A stretch of 64,000 nt of DNA from Caprimulgus europaeus (GCA_907165065.1 OU015532.1:45292839-45356838); one strand, 5' to 3'; shown: positions 38,501 to 49,580, counted from the first letter of the stretch. Translations and numbers: made by a program. The notes: generated by a model not told the origin, from the letters alone.

Positions 38501-38984
38501 GGGCTGAGGTCTCCTCTCTCTCATATCTGCAGCCACAAAGCCTGGGCACAGCTCACAGCACTTGTGCACACAGAGCAGAAAACACATCTGTACCTCCAGA
38601 TCCCTCAGAACTATGCAGCAGTTTGCAGGACTGGAAACCACTGATGATATCAAGGCTCCTTCCCAGTGGGCATCTCGCAGCTGAGTTAATTCTCCTGCCA
38701 AGCAGCTTCCATAGTCTCTGGCCATGAAGAGCAAGAGCTGAAGAGCAATAGGGATAAAGAAATCCAGTGCTCTGGGCCCAAAACTGGGAGACATAGACTG
38801 CAATATTCCCACTCCACTTCATCCCCTCCTCCCTCCAAGGTCTTGGTCAAGTCATATCTGACTGTCTAGTATGGTCAGAAGCTGGTGAAAGCTTGCCATT
38901 GGGTCTGTCTGCTCAGGACTGCCTTTTTCCATATATATTACTTTTGCAACATTGAATTTCCTGTTCTATAGCTCATCACGTGTA
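35523..38984. other. Gene-free stretch
   Basis: Only minor repeats: AGC x6 at 37481-37498, a CATGGTGGGATA pair at 38037-38060, and a loose 46-bp duplication at 38268-38330. Frames of 100-134 codons (for example 36067-36471, minus) have no recognisable motif. No transposon recognised. Confidence 0.5.
37481..37498. repeat. (AGC)6 trinucleotide repeat
   Basis: Six perfect AGC units. Confidence 0.95.
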
Positions 38985-39520
38985 GTCATGTTGTAACCCT
39001 TTCCATTAAGTTTTTGGTTTGATGACCCAGATCCATACTGTATCATCTGTATTTTATCACCTCACTGCTCATGCCTTTTTCTGGAGGATCATTTCTGAGT
39101 CCCCTGAACCAGAAGGATTCTCAGAGGACCCTGTGGGTAACCTCCTTCTATTGGGAAAGATGACTATTTGAACCTTTTTTTCCCCCCCCTGTTTCCTTTA
39201 ACTTGTTATTAATCTATGAGAGGAGCTTCCTTATTGCCCCAAGAGTTTATTTTCATTAGTTAGCCTTTGTAAACGTTCTTTTGGAAATTCAAGTGGTTTA
39301 GGTCTGCTGGATTGCCTTCCACCATGTGCTTCCTGACTCTTGAAAGAGCTTTGTTAGATTCACAGGACTTGCTCATGCTCTACAAAAGCCATGTGGCTCA
39401 TTACATTATTCTTATTCTTATGTGTATTAATTTCCATTGATTTTTATGGAATTTTATTCAATCTGCCTGGAACCTTTCCTAAAGGTTTGCCACATTTGCC
39501 ACATTCAGGGATTTATCTAA
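38985..39520 (-). mobile_element. Ancient CR1-type LINE, reverse-transcriptase region
   Basis: On the + strand this reads as the antisense of the RT region of old amniote CR1 elements. 'ggatcatttctgagtcccctga' is followed by 'cctgtgggtaacctccttctattgggaaagatgactattt' and by 'tttcctttaacttgttattaatctatgagaggagcttccttattgcccc'. Next come 'ttggaaattcaagtggttta' and 'tctacaaaagccatgtggctc', ending in 'ttttattcaatctgcctggaacc' (to about 39475). Internal part of the element, no 3' tail, all frames broken, much older than the other CR1 copies. The first 80 bp are less certain. Confidence 0.75.
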
Positions 39521-40176
39521 GTGTTTGGGTACCCCCCACATCAGCACCCCTGAGTTGGCCTCAGATTGTGGGGTAAATGCCAACTCCTCTGCATCACCCT
39601 CTTCACTTTTGGCTCCTCTTCTCCTCATACTCCCACCTGAGCATGTATCTCCACTTCATGCAGTGTAGGAGCTGAGTCTGGCCTAAGAACTGCCCACAGC
39701 TCAACTCATGGGTCCTGCTGCACTGAGAAACAGTCATTTATGGGGTCTGACAATGTAGTGTCCCCATGTCCCTCATAAAGCATTTGGCCCATCAACATGG
39801 GAATGCACAAAACTTCTTCTTATCATCGTGCTTTCTGCCTTTGCAGCTTCTTTAATTCCCCTTAGCATGTCTACCACCACCAAAATCTGACAGGCTGATC
39901 GATACTACATCATAGCCCCACTAATATTAATTGTCCCTAGTGAGTCCTTCACCTCTCTAGAGTTCCAGTGAGCAGAGACTCTGTGGTAGGTGCTGATGTG
40001 ATCAGCTTATTTCCCTTATTTGACATTGTGCTTTCTGTAATATAGAGGGCCACCCCCCACAAGCACTATCAGATCTGTTTTCCCAACCCCTGGGTGGTAA
40101 ATTAATGTTGTCATTCATATTTATCCATGAGTAAGTACTCTGAAATGCAGACAGCTGAGGGGCCACGAATGTCAGC

Positions 40177-40237
40177 CTAGACCATAAGCTCCTCAGGGCA
40201 GAGATGGCATCTTTACTGTGTATATAACCAAGCTGTG
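40177..40237 (+). mobile_element. L3/MIR3-like 3' end fragment
   Basis: 'gaccataagctcctcagggcagagatggcatctttactgtgtatataacc' follows the L3/MIR3 ending 'gaccgtaagctccttgagggcagggattgtgtctttactgtgt'. Only about 60 bp is recognisable. Confidence 0.55.
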
Positions 40238-40939
40238 GGTCTTTCCAGGCTTCACCATTTCACTTGGTGAAGAGATTTGCCTGAACCACCATGTTCAAAG
40301 ATTAAGTTGTGTAAATTTTCCCAAGTCTCCAGGTTTCACTCAGCCAGCTTCAACCAAAAGGCTCATGAACCTCTGGGAGCCTTTTGATGAACTTGTGTTG
40401 AATTTGTGGACGGTCACTACAACATAACCCCAGATATATTGAACAGAGCTTCTGGGTTTGCAGCTGAAGTTTAAATGTGAGTCCTTTCATCAGAGGCACT
40501 CTTAAATCAAACAGAGGTCTCTTAAAGCACCGTGTCTTAGTGATGATTCTTATCCACATGTGAATTTTACCATTCAGGTCAACACTCTGTCAAGAGCAGA
40601 TATTAACATATGTGGTTCTGCATCTGCCTCCCGCAACGCAGTGCTACGCTTTGCTAACTTTCTCCAGACCCGGAAAAACCTCTCCTTTGCTTGGAGACAG
40701 CCACAGCACAGCCTGGCCAGATCACTTTCAAGTGACTCCTTTATCTTTCACAATTGTTTTTTTCTTAACATCTCTTTTTCCTCTGGATGAATCTGCTTAT
40801 ACAAAGTCAAAGCTTCGAACATGTTGGATTCGTTAACAGAAAAATTCAACATAGTTCAACTATGCCGTAAGCTGCTTTTCTACCCCTTTTCTCTGCTGAG
40901 GAGGGAGAACAAAGGTTCTGCCCCAGGAAGACAAGAGGT

Positions 40940-40960
40940 GGAGGAGGAGGAGGAGGAGGG
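40940..40960. repeat. (GGA)n short repeat
   Basis: About six GGA units in a purine-rich patch. Confidence 0.9.
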
Positions 40961-41118
40961 ACCGGTGGGGCTGTCTGTGAGGCTGCAGTCCTGCTTTTCC
41001 TGAAGATGCACAAGGAGGGATGGGAAGGATGGAGGAAAGAAAGAAGGAAGGAGAAGAAGCAAGGCAGACTATCCCTCTAACAACACCACGCTAGCCATAA
41101 GGGTGGGTTAGAGGGAAG

Positions 41119-41185
41119 TGAAATTTCTTTATGAAACCTTTGTTTCTTTATGAAATTTCTACCTGTGAAATTTCTTTATGAAAGC
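41119..41185. repeat. Tandem/interspersed GAAATTTCTTTATGAAA repeat
   Basis: GTGAAATTTCTTTATGAAA occurs at 41119-41137 and again 46 bp later at 41165-41183, with a related TTTCTTTATGAAATTTCT between them. Confidence 0.88.
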
Positions 41186-41325
41186 TCAAATTTACCAGAA
41201 TAAAAAGACAAAATGCAAAAACTACTTAGCTATGGAGTGAGCACTGCCATGAAACAAACTGTTCCCAAGCTGTAGTTTGGCATCAACTGCTATCATCCAC
41301 GGGCACTTATACAATGTGAATTTTG

Positions 41326-41726
41326 CCATTTGGAACTGTGCAAGGCTGGAACTTCAAGTACCCTGTAGATATATTAATCAGCTCTTATTTAAGATTATTA
41401 TGGCTCCTATTTTCACTTCTTATTAGATCTTCTCTGCAGATTTGATGGATACTTTGGTGGGATCCTTCCTACTCATTCCAATGCCTGTTATTATCTACCC
41501 CCTTCTAAAGGGGAGATTTAATATTCATAAGAAGAATATCCAGATGGCACTAAGGTAATTAACAATAAGGGACAGCATGCTTCAAGACAGGCAAAATTTC
41601 AGTTGCCTGAGGTCTGGAGAAAAAAAAAAACAAACCTCTTTAGAAAGTTAGCCCAAAAATTGTCCATAAACTATTTTTTCCTGGTTTCTTATGAAGCAGT
41701 AGACACTGGCCACCACCCAGTTTGTA
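41326..41726 (+). repeat. 400-bp duplicated block, copy 1
   Basis: From 'ccatttggaactgtgcaaggctgg' to 'ccaccacccagtttgt' this block is repeated in the same orientation at 44543-44937. By eye there are about nine substitutions and two or three small indels (one at 41563-41571, one in the A-run near 41623). No coding frame, no terminal inverted repeats, no LTR-type TG..CA ends and no A-tail, so it does not look like a standard transposon. It lies 8 bp from the CR1 copy at 41735. Either a local segmental duplication or a member of an undescribed repeat family. Confidence 0.95.
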
Positions 41727-41734
41727 CAATTTAT

Positions 41735-42240
41735 ACAATCACAGAATTGTAGAATCGTTTAGGCTGGAAAAAACCTTCAAGATCATCAAGTCCAACCATT
41801 AACCTAATGCTGACAAGTCCACCACTAAACCTTGTCCCTTAGTGCCATATCTACATGTCTTTTAAATCCCACCAGGGATGGTGACTCCACCACCTCCCTG
41901 GGCAGCCTGTTCCAAGGCTTGACTGCCCTTTCAGTGAAGAAATTTTTCCTGATATCCAATCTAAACCTCCCCTGGTGCAACCTGAGGCCATTTCCTCTTG
42001 TCCTATCACTTTTTACTTGGGAGAAGAGACTGACCCCCACTTGTCCAGATAGACAATACCCACAGCCTTTCTCTCATCCACTAAGGTGGTCACCTTGTCA
42101 TAGGAGGAGATTAGGTTAGTCAAGCAGGACCTGCCTTTCATAAACCCATGCTGAATGGGCCTGGTCAGCTGGTTGTCCAGTACATGCCACGTGGTGGCAC
42201 TCAAGATGATTTGCTCCATAACCTTCCCTGGCATTGAGGT
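41735..42240 (-). mobile_element. CR1 LINE with internal deletion, RT fragment joined to 3' end
   Basis: Positions 41735-42040 are a normal antisense CR1 3' end (tail near 41735, 'gagtccaaccattaacc', 'ccacctccctgggcagcctgttcc'). On the minus strand this encodes DRTRGNG and [12 protein letters not shown]. Positions 42045-42234 encode a piece of the reverse transcriptase on the same strand (EQIIL, QHGFMKGRSCLTNL, ending at VYLD, the start of RT block A). The YxDD-containing palm and everything up to the ORF2 C-terminus are missing between the two parts. The junction near 42040-42046 thus marks an internal deletion, or less likely two independent insertions in order. Confidence 0.9.
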
Positions 42241-43100
42241 AACTTATCTAATTTTCTGAAGGTCTAGGGGCCTTGGAAGAATGAGGAGAAGTTCAGACAC
42301 ACAGAGATTGTGTCTTCTTATGACACTTGGGAGAAAATATTACCACTTTCAGATTCTGTAGATGGAAGATAGTAGAGGGCAGGAAGAAGGAGATGGGTAT
42401 CTTGTAAGTAGGGAAAATAATCCCCTGTGCTTATTTCTGCTGAACATAGAAGCATTGACCGTCTCGTTTGGTTTTCTAAGCCATTGGGTTAGGAGGGGCC
42501 GAAAGCAATTTAGGGGGAGCTGGTGGTTAAGTGGTAGAACAAACATGTTGATTCACAGTTCATGCTACGGTGTGTTAAACAGCTCTAAGTAGCTTGAGGA
42601 CTGCCTGAAACACAGCCCACGGCTGTCTGTCTTGTAACAGTTTGTCTTTTATGGCCAATTGCCTACTATGAAACAGAACATTTATGGCATGGCCCAAATA
42701 AAGAGGCAAGTGACCCATCCACACCTAAGATTTTAAAAGACAGGGTTGAGGGGCTGATTAAGTTTTAAATTATAAAGAAAAAAAAATAAAGCATTAAAAG
42801 ATCAAGTGGTGGGGTTTTATCAATATTGGAGGCTGAATTCCACAGCAGAAGACATACAAACAATACCCCAGTACCTGTGTCATCTTCCACTTCTTTCCTT
42901 CCTACTGTGCCTTTCCCCCTGTCACCTCAAGAGTCACAACTCATCTTGAAGGTGGGTCACAAAACTGTCCTGTTAATTTACATTTGGATATCTTAAGCAA
43001 CATGGCCAATGTCACATGGAAGGAGGAGAAAATCAGCACAAGACCGGTGGCGTACTTAAGTCTCATCTCATCCCTCAGGAAAACACAGGTGCAATTCCAA
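42241..43100. other. Gene-free stretch
   Basis: 42590-42720 is complex AT-rich sequence. 42980-43050 weakly resembles antisense MIR ('catttggatatcttaagcaacatggccaatgtcacatgg'), too weak to call separately. No gene seen. Confidence 0.45.
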
Positions 43101-43296
43101 ATCATAGACTCATGGAATGGTTTGGGTTGGAAAGGACCTTAAACATCATCCAGTTCTAACCCCCCTGCTGTGGACAGGGTTGATAAGCTAGATCAGGCTG
43201 CCCAGGGCCCCATCCAACATGGCCTTGAATGCCTCCAGGGATGGAGCAACCACAATTTCTCTGGGCAATCTGTGCCTCACCAGCCTCTGGGTGAAA
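43101..43296 (-). mobile_element. CR1 LINE, 3' fragment
   Basis: 'atcatagactcatggaatggtttgggttggaaaggacctta' followed by 'tcaggctgcccagggccccatccaacatggccttgaatgcctccagggatgg' and 'ctctgggcaatctgtgcctcaccagcctctgggtgaaaa' is the antisense of a CR1 3' end. Different subfamily from the copies at 41735 and 6628. Confidence 0.93.
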
Positions 43297-44542
43297 ATGT
43301 GCAAAACCTTCCATCATCCAGGACAGAAATTAATGAATGAAGACTGCTGGGACTGAAAACTATGCTACTCCAGACACAGAGCAAGAACATTTCTTCTAAA
43401 AGCAAGATGGTAAAGATGGTAACAAAGCACCTCTAAACATATAAAAGGTCTTACAAGACCAACAAATGTATTTCTGTACGCGGTGTACAAGCCGGAGTTG
43501 CACGGCTTCCAGATGTTCCCCTTCATCTGGCTGCTGCCTCCCCATTGTGCACCTGCCTCTCCCCTTACCCTGTAAACAAATTACCTTCTACAAGCCAGGG
43601 CGTATTTTTCCTCCTGTTCTAACCCATGACCTAAAAGCTTGTGATGGAGCTGTAAAAGCTGTTTAATGAAATGATCAGAGGTAAAATGACAGGGTAATAA
43701 TGCACCCATCCTACACCATGTGTCTTATCTGACAAACAATCGCCCACATCATAAGGAAGCTCAAACAGCTGAAAATCCAGCAGATGATAGAAGGTCTGCC
43801 CAAAGATGCTGGGCTAAAGTCTGCAGAGACATCAGCGTGGGAGTGCAGCCCAAGTCCAGAAGAAAACTTGACTGTCTCAAATACCAACATCTTCTGCCTT
43901 TTTCCCTGGCGTCTCCTCCAAAGAGCTACAGAGGGGAAGGTCAACCCGTGTCAGCGGCGTGTTGGTTGGGTGCTGATGCAAAGAGCTTCTCTTTGCCAAA
44001 TTTGGGAGTTTCAGCACTACTTTACTCATCCTCAGCTGGCTTGCCTTCTGCTGTTGAAGGCAACTTATCTGGGCACATGTTTATGGCCACGCTGCGTGCC
44101 GTGATGCAGTAGCATATCTGGTTATTTCCTAGGTACACGTTGGGAGCAGGAGCACAGTTAGACCAGGAGCTGCAGAGCCAAACCAGTGCTTGTTGTGTGT
44201 CTGCTGGCAGTGCTAGGGGTACAGAGACCATGACTAAAATTTCCCTGCAGGTCAGAAACGTCCACAGTCAGAGTGGAGAGGAATAATCAAGGCTACTCAT
44301 TTCCAAGCGCTGGCTCCTGCCCATGTGTCCCAGCCACCACTGCAGGGCAGAAAACACAACCATGGAAACCCATGCGGTGTTTTGAGAACAAAATGTTCTT
44401 CCAGTGTGTTTGGCTTATGGTCCCTTGTGCCACAATCTGACTTTAGGGCTTTCTTTAGTCAATCAAGGCTGTAAAAAGTACATCTGTGTTCTCCCACCAA
44501 AGGGTAAAGAGGTGGTGAAATACCAATATTAGGCAATGCCCC
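43297..44542. other. Gene-free stretch, possible conserved non-coding block
   Basis: 43440-43730 is complex, non-repetitive sequence with several AT-rich motif clusters (TGTTTAATGAAATGATC, GGTAATAATGCAC) that resembles conserved non-coding DNA. Open frames of 130 and 106 codons at 43720-44112 overlap in different frames and match nothing I know. Confidence 0.4.
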
Positions 44543-44937
44543 CCATTTGGAACTGTGCAAGGCTGGAACTTCAAGTACCCTGTAGATATATTAATCAGCT
44601 CTTATTTAAAATTATTATGGCTCCTATTTTCACTTCTTATTAGATCTTCTCTGAAGATTTGATGGATACTTTGGTGGGATCCTTCCTACCCATTCCAATT
44701 CCTGTTATTATCTACCCCCTTCTAAAGGGGAGATTTAATATTCATAAGAAGAATATCCAGATGGCACTAAGGTAATTAACAATTACCATGCTTCAAGACA
44801 GGCAAAATTTCAGTTGCCTGAGGTCTGGAGAAAAAAAACAACAAGCCTCTTTAGAAAGTTAGCCCAGATATTGTCCATAAACTATTTTTTCCTGGTTTCT
44901 TATGAAGCAGTAGACATTGGCCACCACCCAGTTTGTT
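44543..44937 (+). repeat. 400-bp duplicated block, copy 2
   Basis: Second copy of the block at 41326-41726, same orientation, about 97 percent identical by eye and 6 bp shorter. Differences include AATTACC instead of AATAAGGGACAG at 44779-44786 and AACAACAAG near 44837. Flanking sequences of the two copies are unrelated on both sides, which fixes the block ends sharply. Confidence 0.95.
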
Positions 44938-45745
44938 TGCCCAGCTAGATCATCAGATCTAGCACAAGGATTCCTACAATCAGAAACCAGGCAAACAAGT
45001 AGAAGCACCTCAGGACCCAGGGAAAAACCAAAGGCTGGCACCCCGGTTCACTCTGATGCTTATCATTGCCTCCAGGAGGAACTGGGTGTCAGCTCAAGGA
45101 CTTTCACTGCAGGAGGAAGTCAAGATCAGATCTTTGGAATGGTGCAAGAAGGATAACTAATGTCCCCTGAATTTATTTAGAAATGTTCATAAGGACAAAA
45201 GGCAGAGAAACCAAAACTGCATCTGAGTTGCAGTTGAACCTTTCCCCTTCCTGCTCTGTGCCTCATCCCCCAGCCTCCCTTCCTGCTCCCACTCACCTTC
45301 TTTATCAGATTTATCAGCTTTGCTTTCCACCCTACACATCCCCTCTGGGGAAGGTCTCTCTCTGCTGCTCTTCCCCCTCTCTCAGTCCCATACCCTTCCT
45401 GGGTCACCTTCCCTGTGCCTCTGCTCTCATGCCCAGTGCTGGCACAGAGAGCTCAGAGTTGTCATCTCCATTGATGACAGCGTTGCCCTGGGTCTGCACC
45501 ATGCCTAGGAGATGCTGACATGGCTTTTGAAGCCCAGCAATACATCACAGTTGTCTCTGCTGCAAACTGTGGAGAAGCAGAGGTGGCCATGCACCATGTC
45601 CCCACACCGTGACACCTTTAATTCCTTCTTCAGTGGAGGGGATTTGAACAGAAGGTGGTTGCTTGTAGATCCATTGAGCTTTGCAGTAACACTCTGCATC
45701 TTTGTCCATTGACTTCCTTCAGTAGCTATCTGCCTCATCTTATTA
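44938..45745. other. Gene-free stretch
   Basis: Pyrimidine-rich at 45240-45420. Contains the first copy (45485-45528) of a 44-bp direct repeat. Frame at 45183-45518 (111 codons) is of low complexity and not credible. Confidence 0.5.
45485..45528 (+). repeat. 44-bp dispersed direct repeat, copy 1
   Basis: GCCCTGGGTCTGCACCATGC begins both this block and the one at 46149-46192. The two differ at two positions over 44 bp. A young CR1 (45746-45868) lies between them. Confidence 0.92.
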
Positions 45746-45868
45746 TTGGATGAAGCTTTGAGCAACCCAGTCTACTGGAAAGATGTCCCTGCTCATGGCA
45801 GGGGGGTTGGAGCTAGATGATCTTTAAGGTCCCTTCCAGCCCAAACCATTCTATGATTCTATGATTAT
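45746..45868 (+). mobile_element. CR1 LINE, short 3' fragment
   Basis: 'ttggatgaagctttgagcaacccagtctactgg' to 'aaaccattctatgattctatgatta'. Only the last 120 bp of the element. Same tail type as 20966-21397. Confidence 0.95.
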
Positions 45869-46148
45869 TTCAAAAATAGATAATTTCTGATTCTTTTGAC
45901 AAAGGTACTAGAAGCACACAGCTCAAGCCAGTCAGAATATGTCTGTGAGGGAAAATGGCCCTTGCAAGAAATGCCACAATTCCACATTTTGAATGTTTTC
46001 ATAGGAATTGCCATCTCAGAGCAGCCTCAAGTCCTGGCATTCTCTTATGGCTCCAAAAATGACAGGTTTTTCAGAAGAAGGTGCAGTAAGTAACATGTCA
46101 GATATAATCCTCAGATTTTCTGATAAAGAAACTGTCCCAGGTTCCAAA

Positions 46149-46192
46149 GCCCTGGGTCTGCACCATGCGTAGGAGATGCTGACGTGGCTTTT
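46149..46192 (+). repeat. 44-bp dispersed direct repeat, copy 2
   Basis: Matches 45485-45528 with two differences. Flanks unrelated. Confidence 0.92.
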
Positions 46193-46666
46193 CTAATGTC
46201 TCAGCCTCAAAATGATCATTTCTAATTATCACAATAACGCATTTCCTTGGTGTCCCTTTAATGTACAACAGGAAAGGAACCACCTAAACCACCAAAACAA
46301 CAGAAGTGAGAGCAAGATCCTGTTGATGGTTATTTTTCCCTTAGTTTTGGGGGTTAATTTCAGATGGCTCCTTCAGGTGCTGGATCAGGTTGTTTTCAAA
46401 ATTCTACTTTTGAAATTAAAAACAAAAATTCAACAAGGAAATCTAATTATAATTTGTCCAAATAAGATTATTAATATTATTATTCATATACTTGGCTCTC
46501 TTGAACCGATCTGCTGCTGCTGCAGCAGAGATGCTCTGACAGTGACAGTCCTCATTTTTCCTCGAGGATCATGGCATGGAGAGCACGAGCTCTTCACAGG
46601 GAAGTGGCAGTGCCTGCTTTGGCAAAGTACTGTTGTTCTGCTCCAACAGGACCACACACAGCTCAG

Positions 46667-46775
46667 GATGGCCCACTTCAGGGGTGGCCTGCTTCGGGAT
46701 GACCCACTTAGGGGATGGCCCGCTTCAAGGATGGCTCACTTTGGGAATATCCCACTTTGGGATGGCCTGTCTTGG
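46667..46775. repeat. Minisatellite, about 17-bp unit, six to seven copies
   Basis: Units of the form GGATGGCCCACTTCGGG follow one another from 46667 to about 46775, each with one to four changes. The unit length is not a multiple of three, so the frame across it is a chance opening. Confidence 0.88.
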
Positions 46776-49580
46776 CCCCTGCCTGCCTCTGGTCTTTCAC
46801 TTGGAGGGGAAGAACTGATGTGCTACAGCAAGCTCAAGAATTTCATGGCCTCTTTGGGTGATGGCTATCAGTTTCAGGGGCCTTCTGAAGGGGAAAATGC
46901 ACCGATTTCATGCGGATTCTACCGGGAAGATAAATTTCACAACTCTTCTTCCCAAGAGGCATGAAACCTGTCAGTCATGAAAAGCAGAGCCCTATCACTG
47001 CTACACTGGAGACACCCTCCAAAGACACAGTCTGTTCAGGTTGGAAATGACACATAAACTTACAGGACACAAACTACAGCCACTACAGGTCACATAGTAC
47101 CAGAAAGACAGATGAATTCAGCCTCTGCTGAGCAGTCCTTTCACATTCCAGAATTCACCCTCCTCTTATTTGCCCTGATAAGTCTTGATGTCCTTTCCCT
47201 TCAGTCACAACAGCAAGGACTCACCTCACCCAACATTAGGGGTGAAAAGCTTGGGAGACCCCTGCACAGTCCCTATCCAGTCAATGGAGAGAAGCCAACA
47301 CCTTCACAGGGAGAGTGGTCACCCCTTCCCCACCTCCCCCTGTCCCCATGGGGCATGTTCCTCAGGAGGGGGTGGGTTCTGCTGGGGGTGCTGGTCTCTG
47401 CAGTGACCACAGGCACCTTGCTCTGGTCAGGCTCCTGGCTCAGCAGTGGGTATCATTATAGGTAGGTGAGATGGAGATAGGGATCCAGTTAAGCAAGGAT
47501 TTTACAATTCTCAGAGCTGAAGATTCACACTGGTAGTAGCTCTCACCATTTTTTATTCTGCTTTTCATCCCTGGACAACAAACCTTATTTTGCCCTGGGC
47601 TGTTCTTAATTTTGCCAAATGGACTACAGCTAGAGCAGTCAGCAAGGCAATAAGAGACCATCACATTGCACTGAAGACTCCAGCCTATCTGCTTCTCCAG
47701 GTCTCTAGGAAGGCCACATGGATTTATACAAGATCAGGGAAATAATGTGACTTTCAGAGATGAAAATTTGTCTTCTCTGTTGGGAAATATTAGTGTTTTC
47801 CATCAGGCCAGGGCACTCCAGTCAGACTCCCATGCCCTGTTTCCACTCATAGAACAAGGACCTGCAGCCTTGCCCTGCTGTGGCCAATGTGGAGAAGAAG
47901 AGATGTCAATAGCTGGATGAGGGAAGGGCTGTTATTCACCAGCATGAGGAGTAAGTCCAATATGGTAAAAACTCAGGAAAAGTTTTGTTTAGAGGCATGA
48001 ATCCTAGATCTGACTAGGTCTGGGCAGACCATTTAGCTCAGAACTAGTGCTGTGTAAGTGAGGGGTTTTTTTAGTTCATATGCCAAAGTGAAATTTGGGC
48101 TCAGTTAAAATTGATGACTTGGCATCAAGCTAAAAATGTTTACATTTTGAGGGAACAATGGAAAAGTTGCCTGTCTTTTGTTCTGTTCCAGCTCCAAATA
48201 CTTCCTCCAACTCAAAGCAATTGGGAGCTATTTAATTTCTTTTTCTCCCACTTTCCTTTTTTAACTTGTGTCTTTTTGTTCAACTGCATTACGGCTTTAC
48301 ACTTCTAAGATGACTCATATCATTGCAAAAAAAAAGTTAAAAAAATATTCATATTTTGATATTTTATGAGTTTTTCCATCCAGCTTTTTCAGCTGAAACA
48401 ATTTTGGTCCTTATAGAATTCCCTTTTCTCTATAATTTACTATTTGAAGAGGCAGTCCAGGTTCACTCCTCTAAAAGATCATGGCTGAGACAACAACAGA
48501 CAACCTCAGCTTGTCAAACAGTTTCTGTCTGACAACAGAGACTTTCAAGAGGCTGGTTTAGAAGAACAGGATGCCCTTCTGGGGTAAGATATGTCTGACC
48601 TGATACCTCCATGAGATCATTGTGCCGGGAGAGCATCAAAGCAACCAGCAACCTCATCGGGAGTAAGCAAGCGACGCAACCTGCTGCATCAGTTTAATTC
48701 ATTGCTGCCTGCAAGGATGGGCACAAGGCAGCTGGAAAGAGAGGGGGCAAGACAAAGATCATGTTTAAACAACTACCTAGATGGAAATAATCAGGTTGGG
48801 TTTTTTTTCCCTCTGGTGGATTATACGCACTATGTGTCTCTGTTTGCCCCAGCCTTTTCCTGAGCTGAAGCCGAGGGATTTTTCCATGTCCCCGAGGAGT
48901 GGGTTAGAAAAGCAGTGTTTATGTTAAGGGACTTCATTAACATTACCAGTCAGGCTGTAGTACCCAGAGACTATCACGGGCTGAGCAGGACGGCGCAAAC
49001 CAGCCCTTGTTCCTTTGCGTCATTGGCCCAAGCAAGCCACCAGGCTGAAACCCAACCCTGGCTGCTTGCCTTCAGGGGAAAAAAATAAGAAGGGTAAAGT
49101 AAACAAGGCCCCTGTTCAGTTTTCCTGAGCCTAGATGGGAATTGCATGCAATTAGACATCAAAACTCAGAGCTGACTCTGAGCAGGCTCAGCTCTGCTCC
49201 GTTGCGGCTGCGACCATGTGGAGAAAACCCACGTCCCGCTCTGGCCAGCCGCCTCCGTCCTGGGCCACCAATCCAGGAAATTCTTAAGTACATGCTTAAA
49301 TCTACCTCAGGACAGCACTGATTTGATACCAGTGGGGCTTAAAAGCAAGCATGAGGTTACAGGCTTTCCTGAACACGCTTGCTTTACCAAGCCTAGATCT
49401 CAGCCATTCATTATTTTAGCCTGATGACAGCTGAGGTTTGGGGTTTTTTGCCTGCAGAGATCCCTCCCGCCTTGCATTCCCAATCCTGCTCCCCTCTCCA
49501 TCACGGCAAGCTCAGCCATGCTGTCTCTCCTGCACACCCATCCCTGACAATTCATCAGGCAGCGAGCTCTGCCACATCTG

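Larger units (their letters stand above)
39521..41325. other. Gene-free stretch
   Basis: Contains an L3-like end (40177-40237), a GGA repeat (40940-40960) and the GAAATTTCTTTATGAAA repeat (41119-41185). No gene recognised. Confidence 0.5.
45869..49580. other. Gene-free stretch
   Basis: Contains copy 2 of the 44-bp repeat and the 17-bp minisatellite. A 250-codon frame (46212-46964) crosses the minisatellite; it has no family motif and I do not call it a gene. 48420-48960 is complex sequence with no recognised repeats and may be conserved. 48325-48380 is A/T-rich. Confidence 0.45.

Noticed and set aside
43450..43570. Short open stretch reading YAVYKPELHGFQMFPF
   Set aside because: Looked exon-like at first sight but is only about 40 codons, ends in a stop, and I cannot match it to a known protein.
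41326..44937. Paired LTRs of an endogenous retrovirus
   Set aside because: The 400-bp direct copies lack TG..CA ends, primer-binding site and polypurine tract, and nothing between them resembles gag, pol or env.
46667..46775. Regular short direct repeats as a CRISPR-like array
   Set aside because: Units are contiguous without spacers, and this is vertebrate DNA.
46212..46964. Open frame of 250 codons, + strand
   Set aside because: No family motif, it crosses a 17-bp minisatellite, has biased low-complexity segments and no recognisable exon signals.
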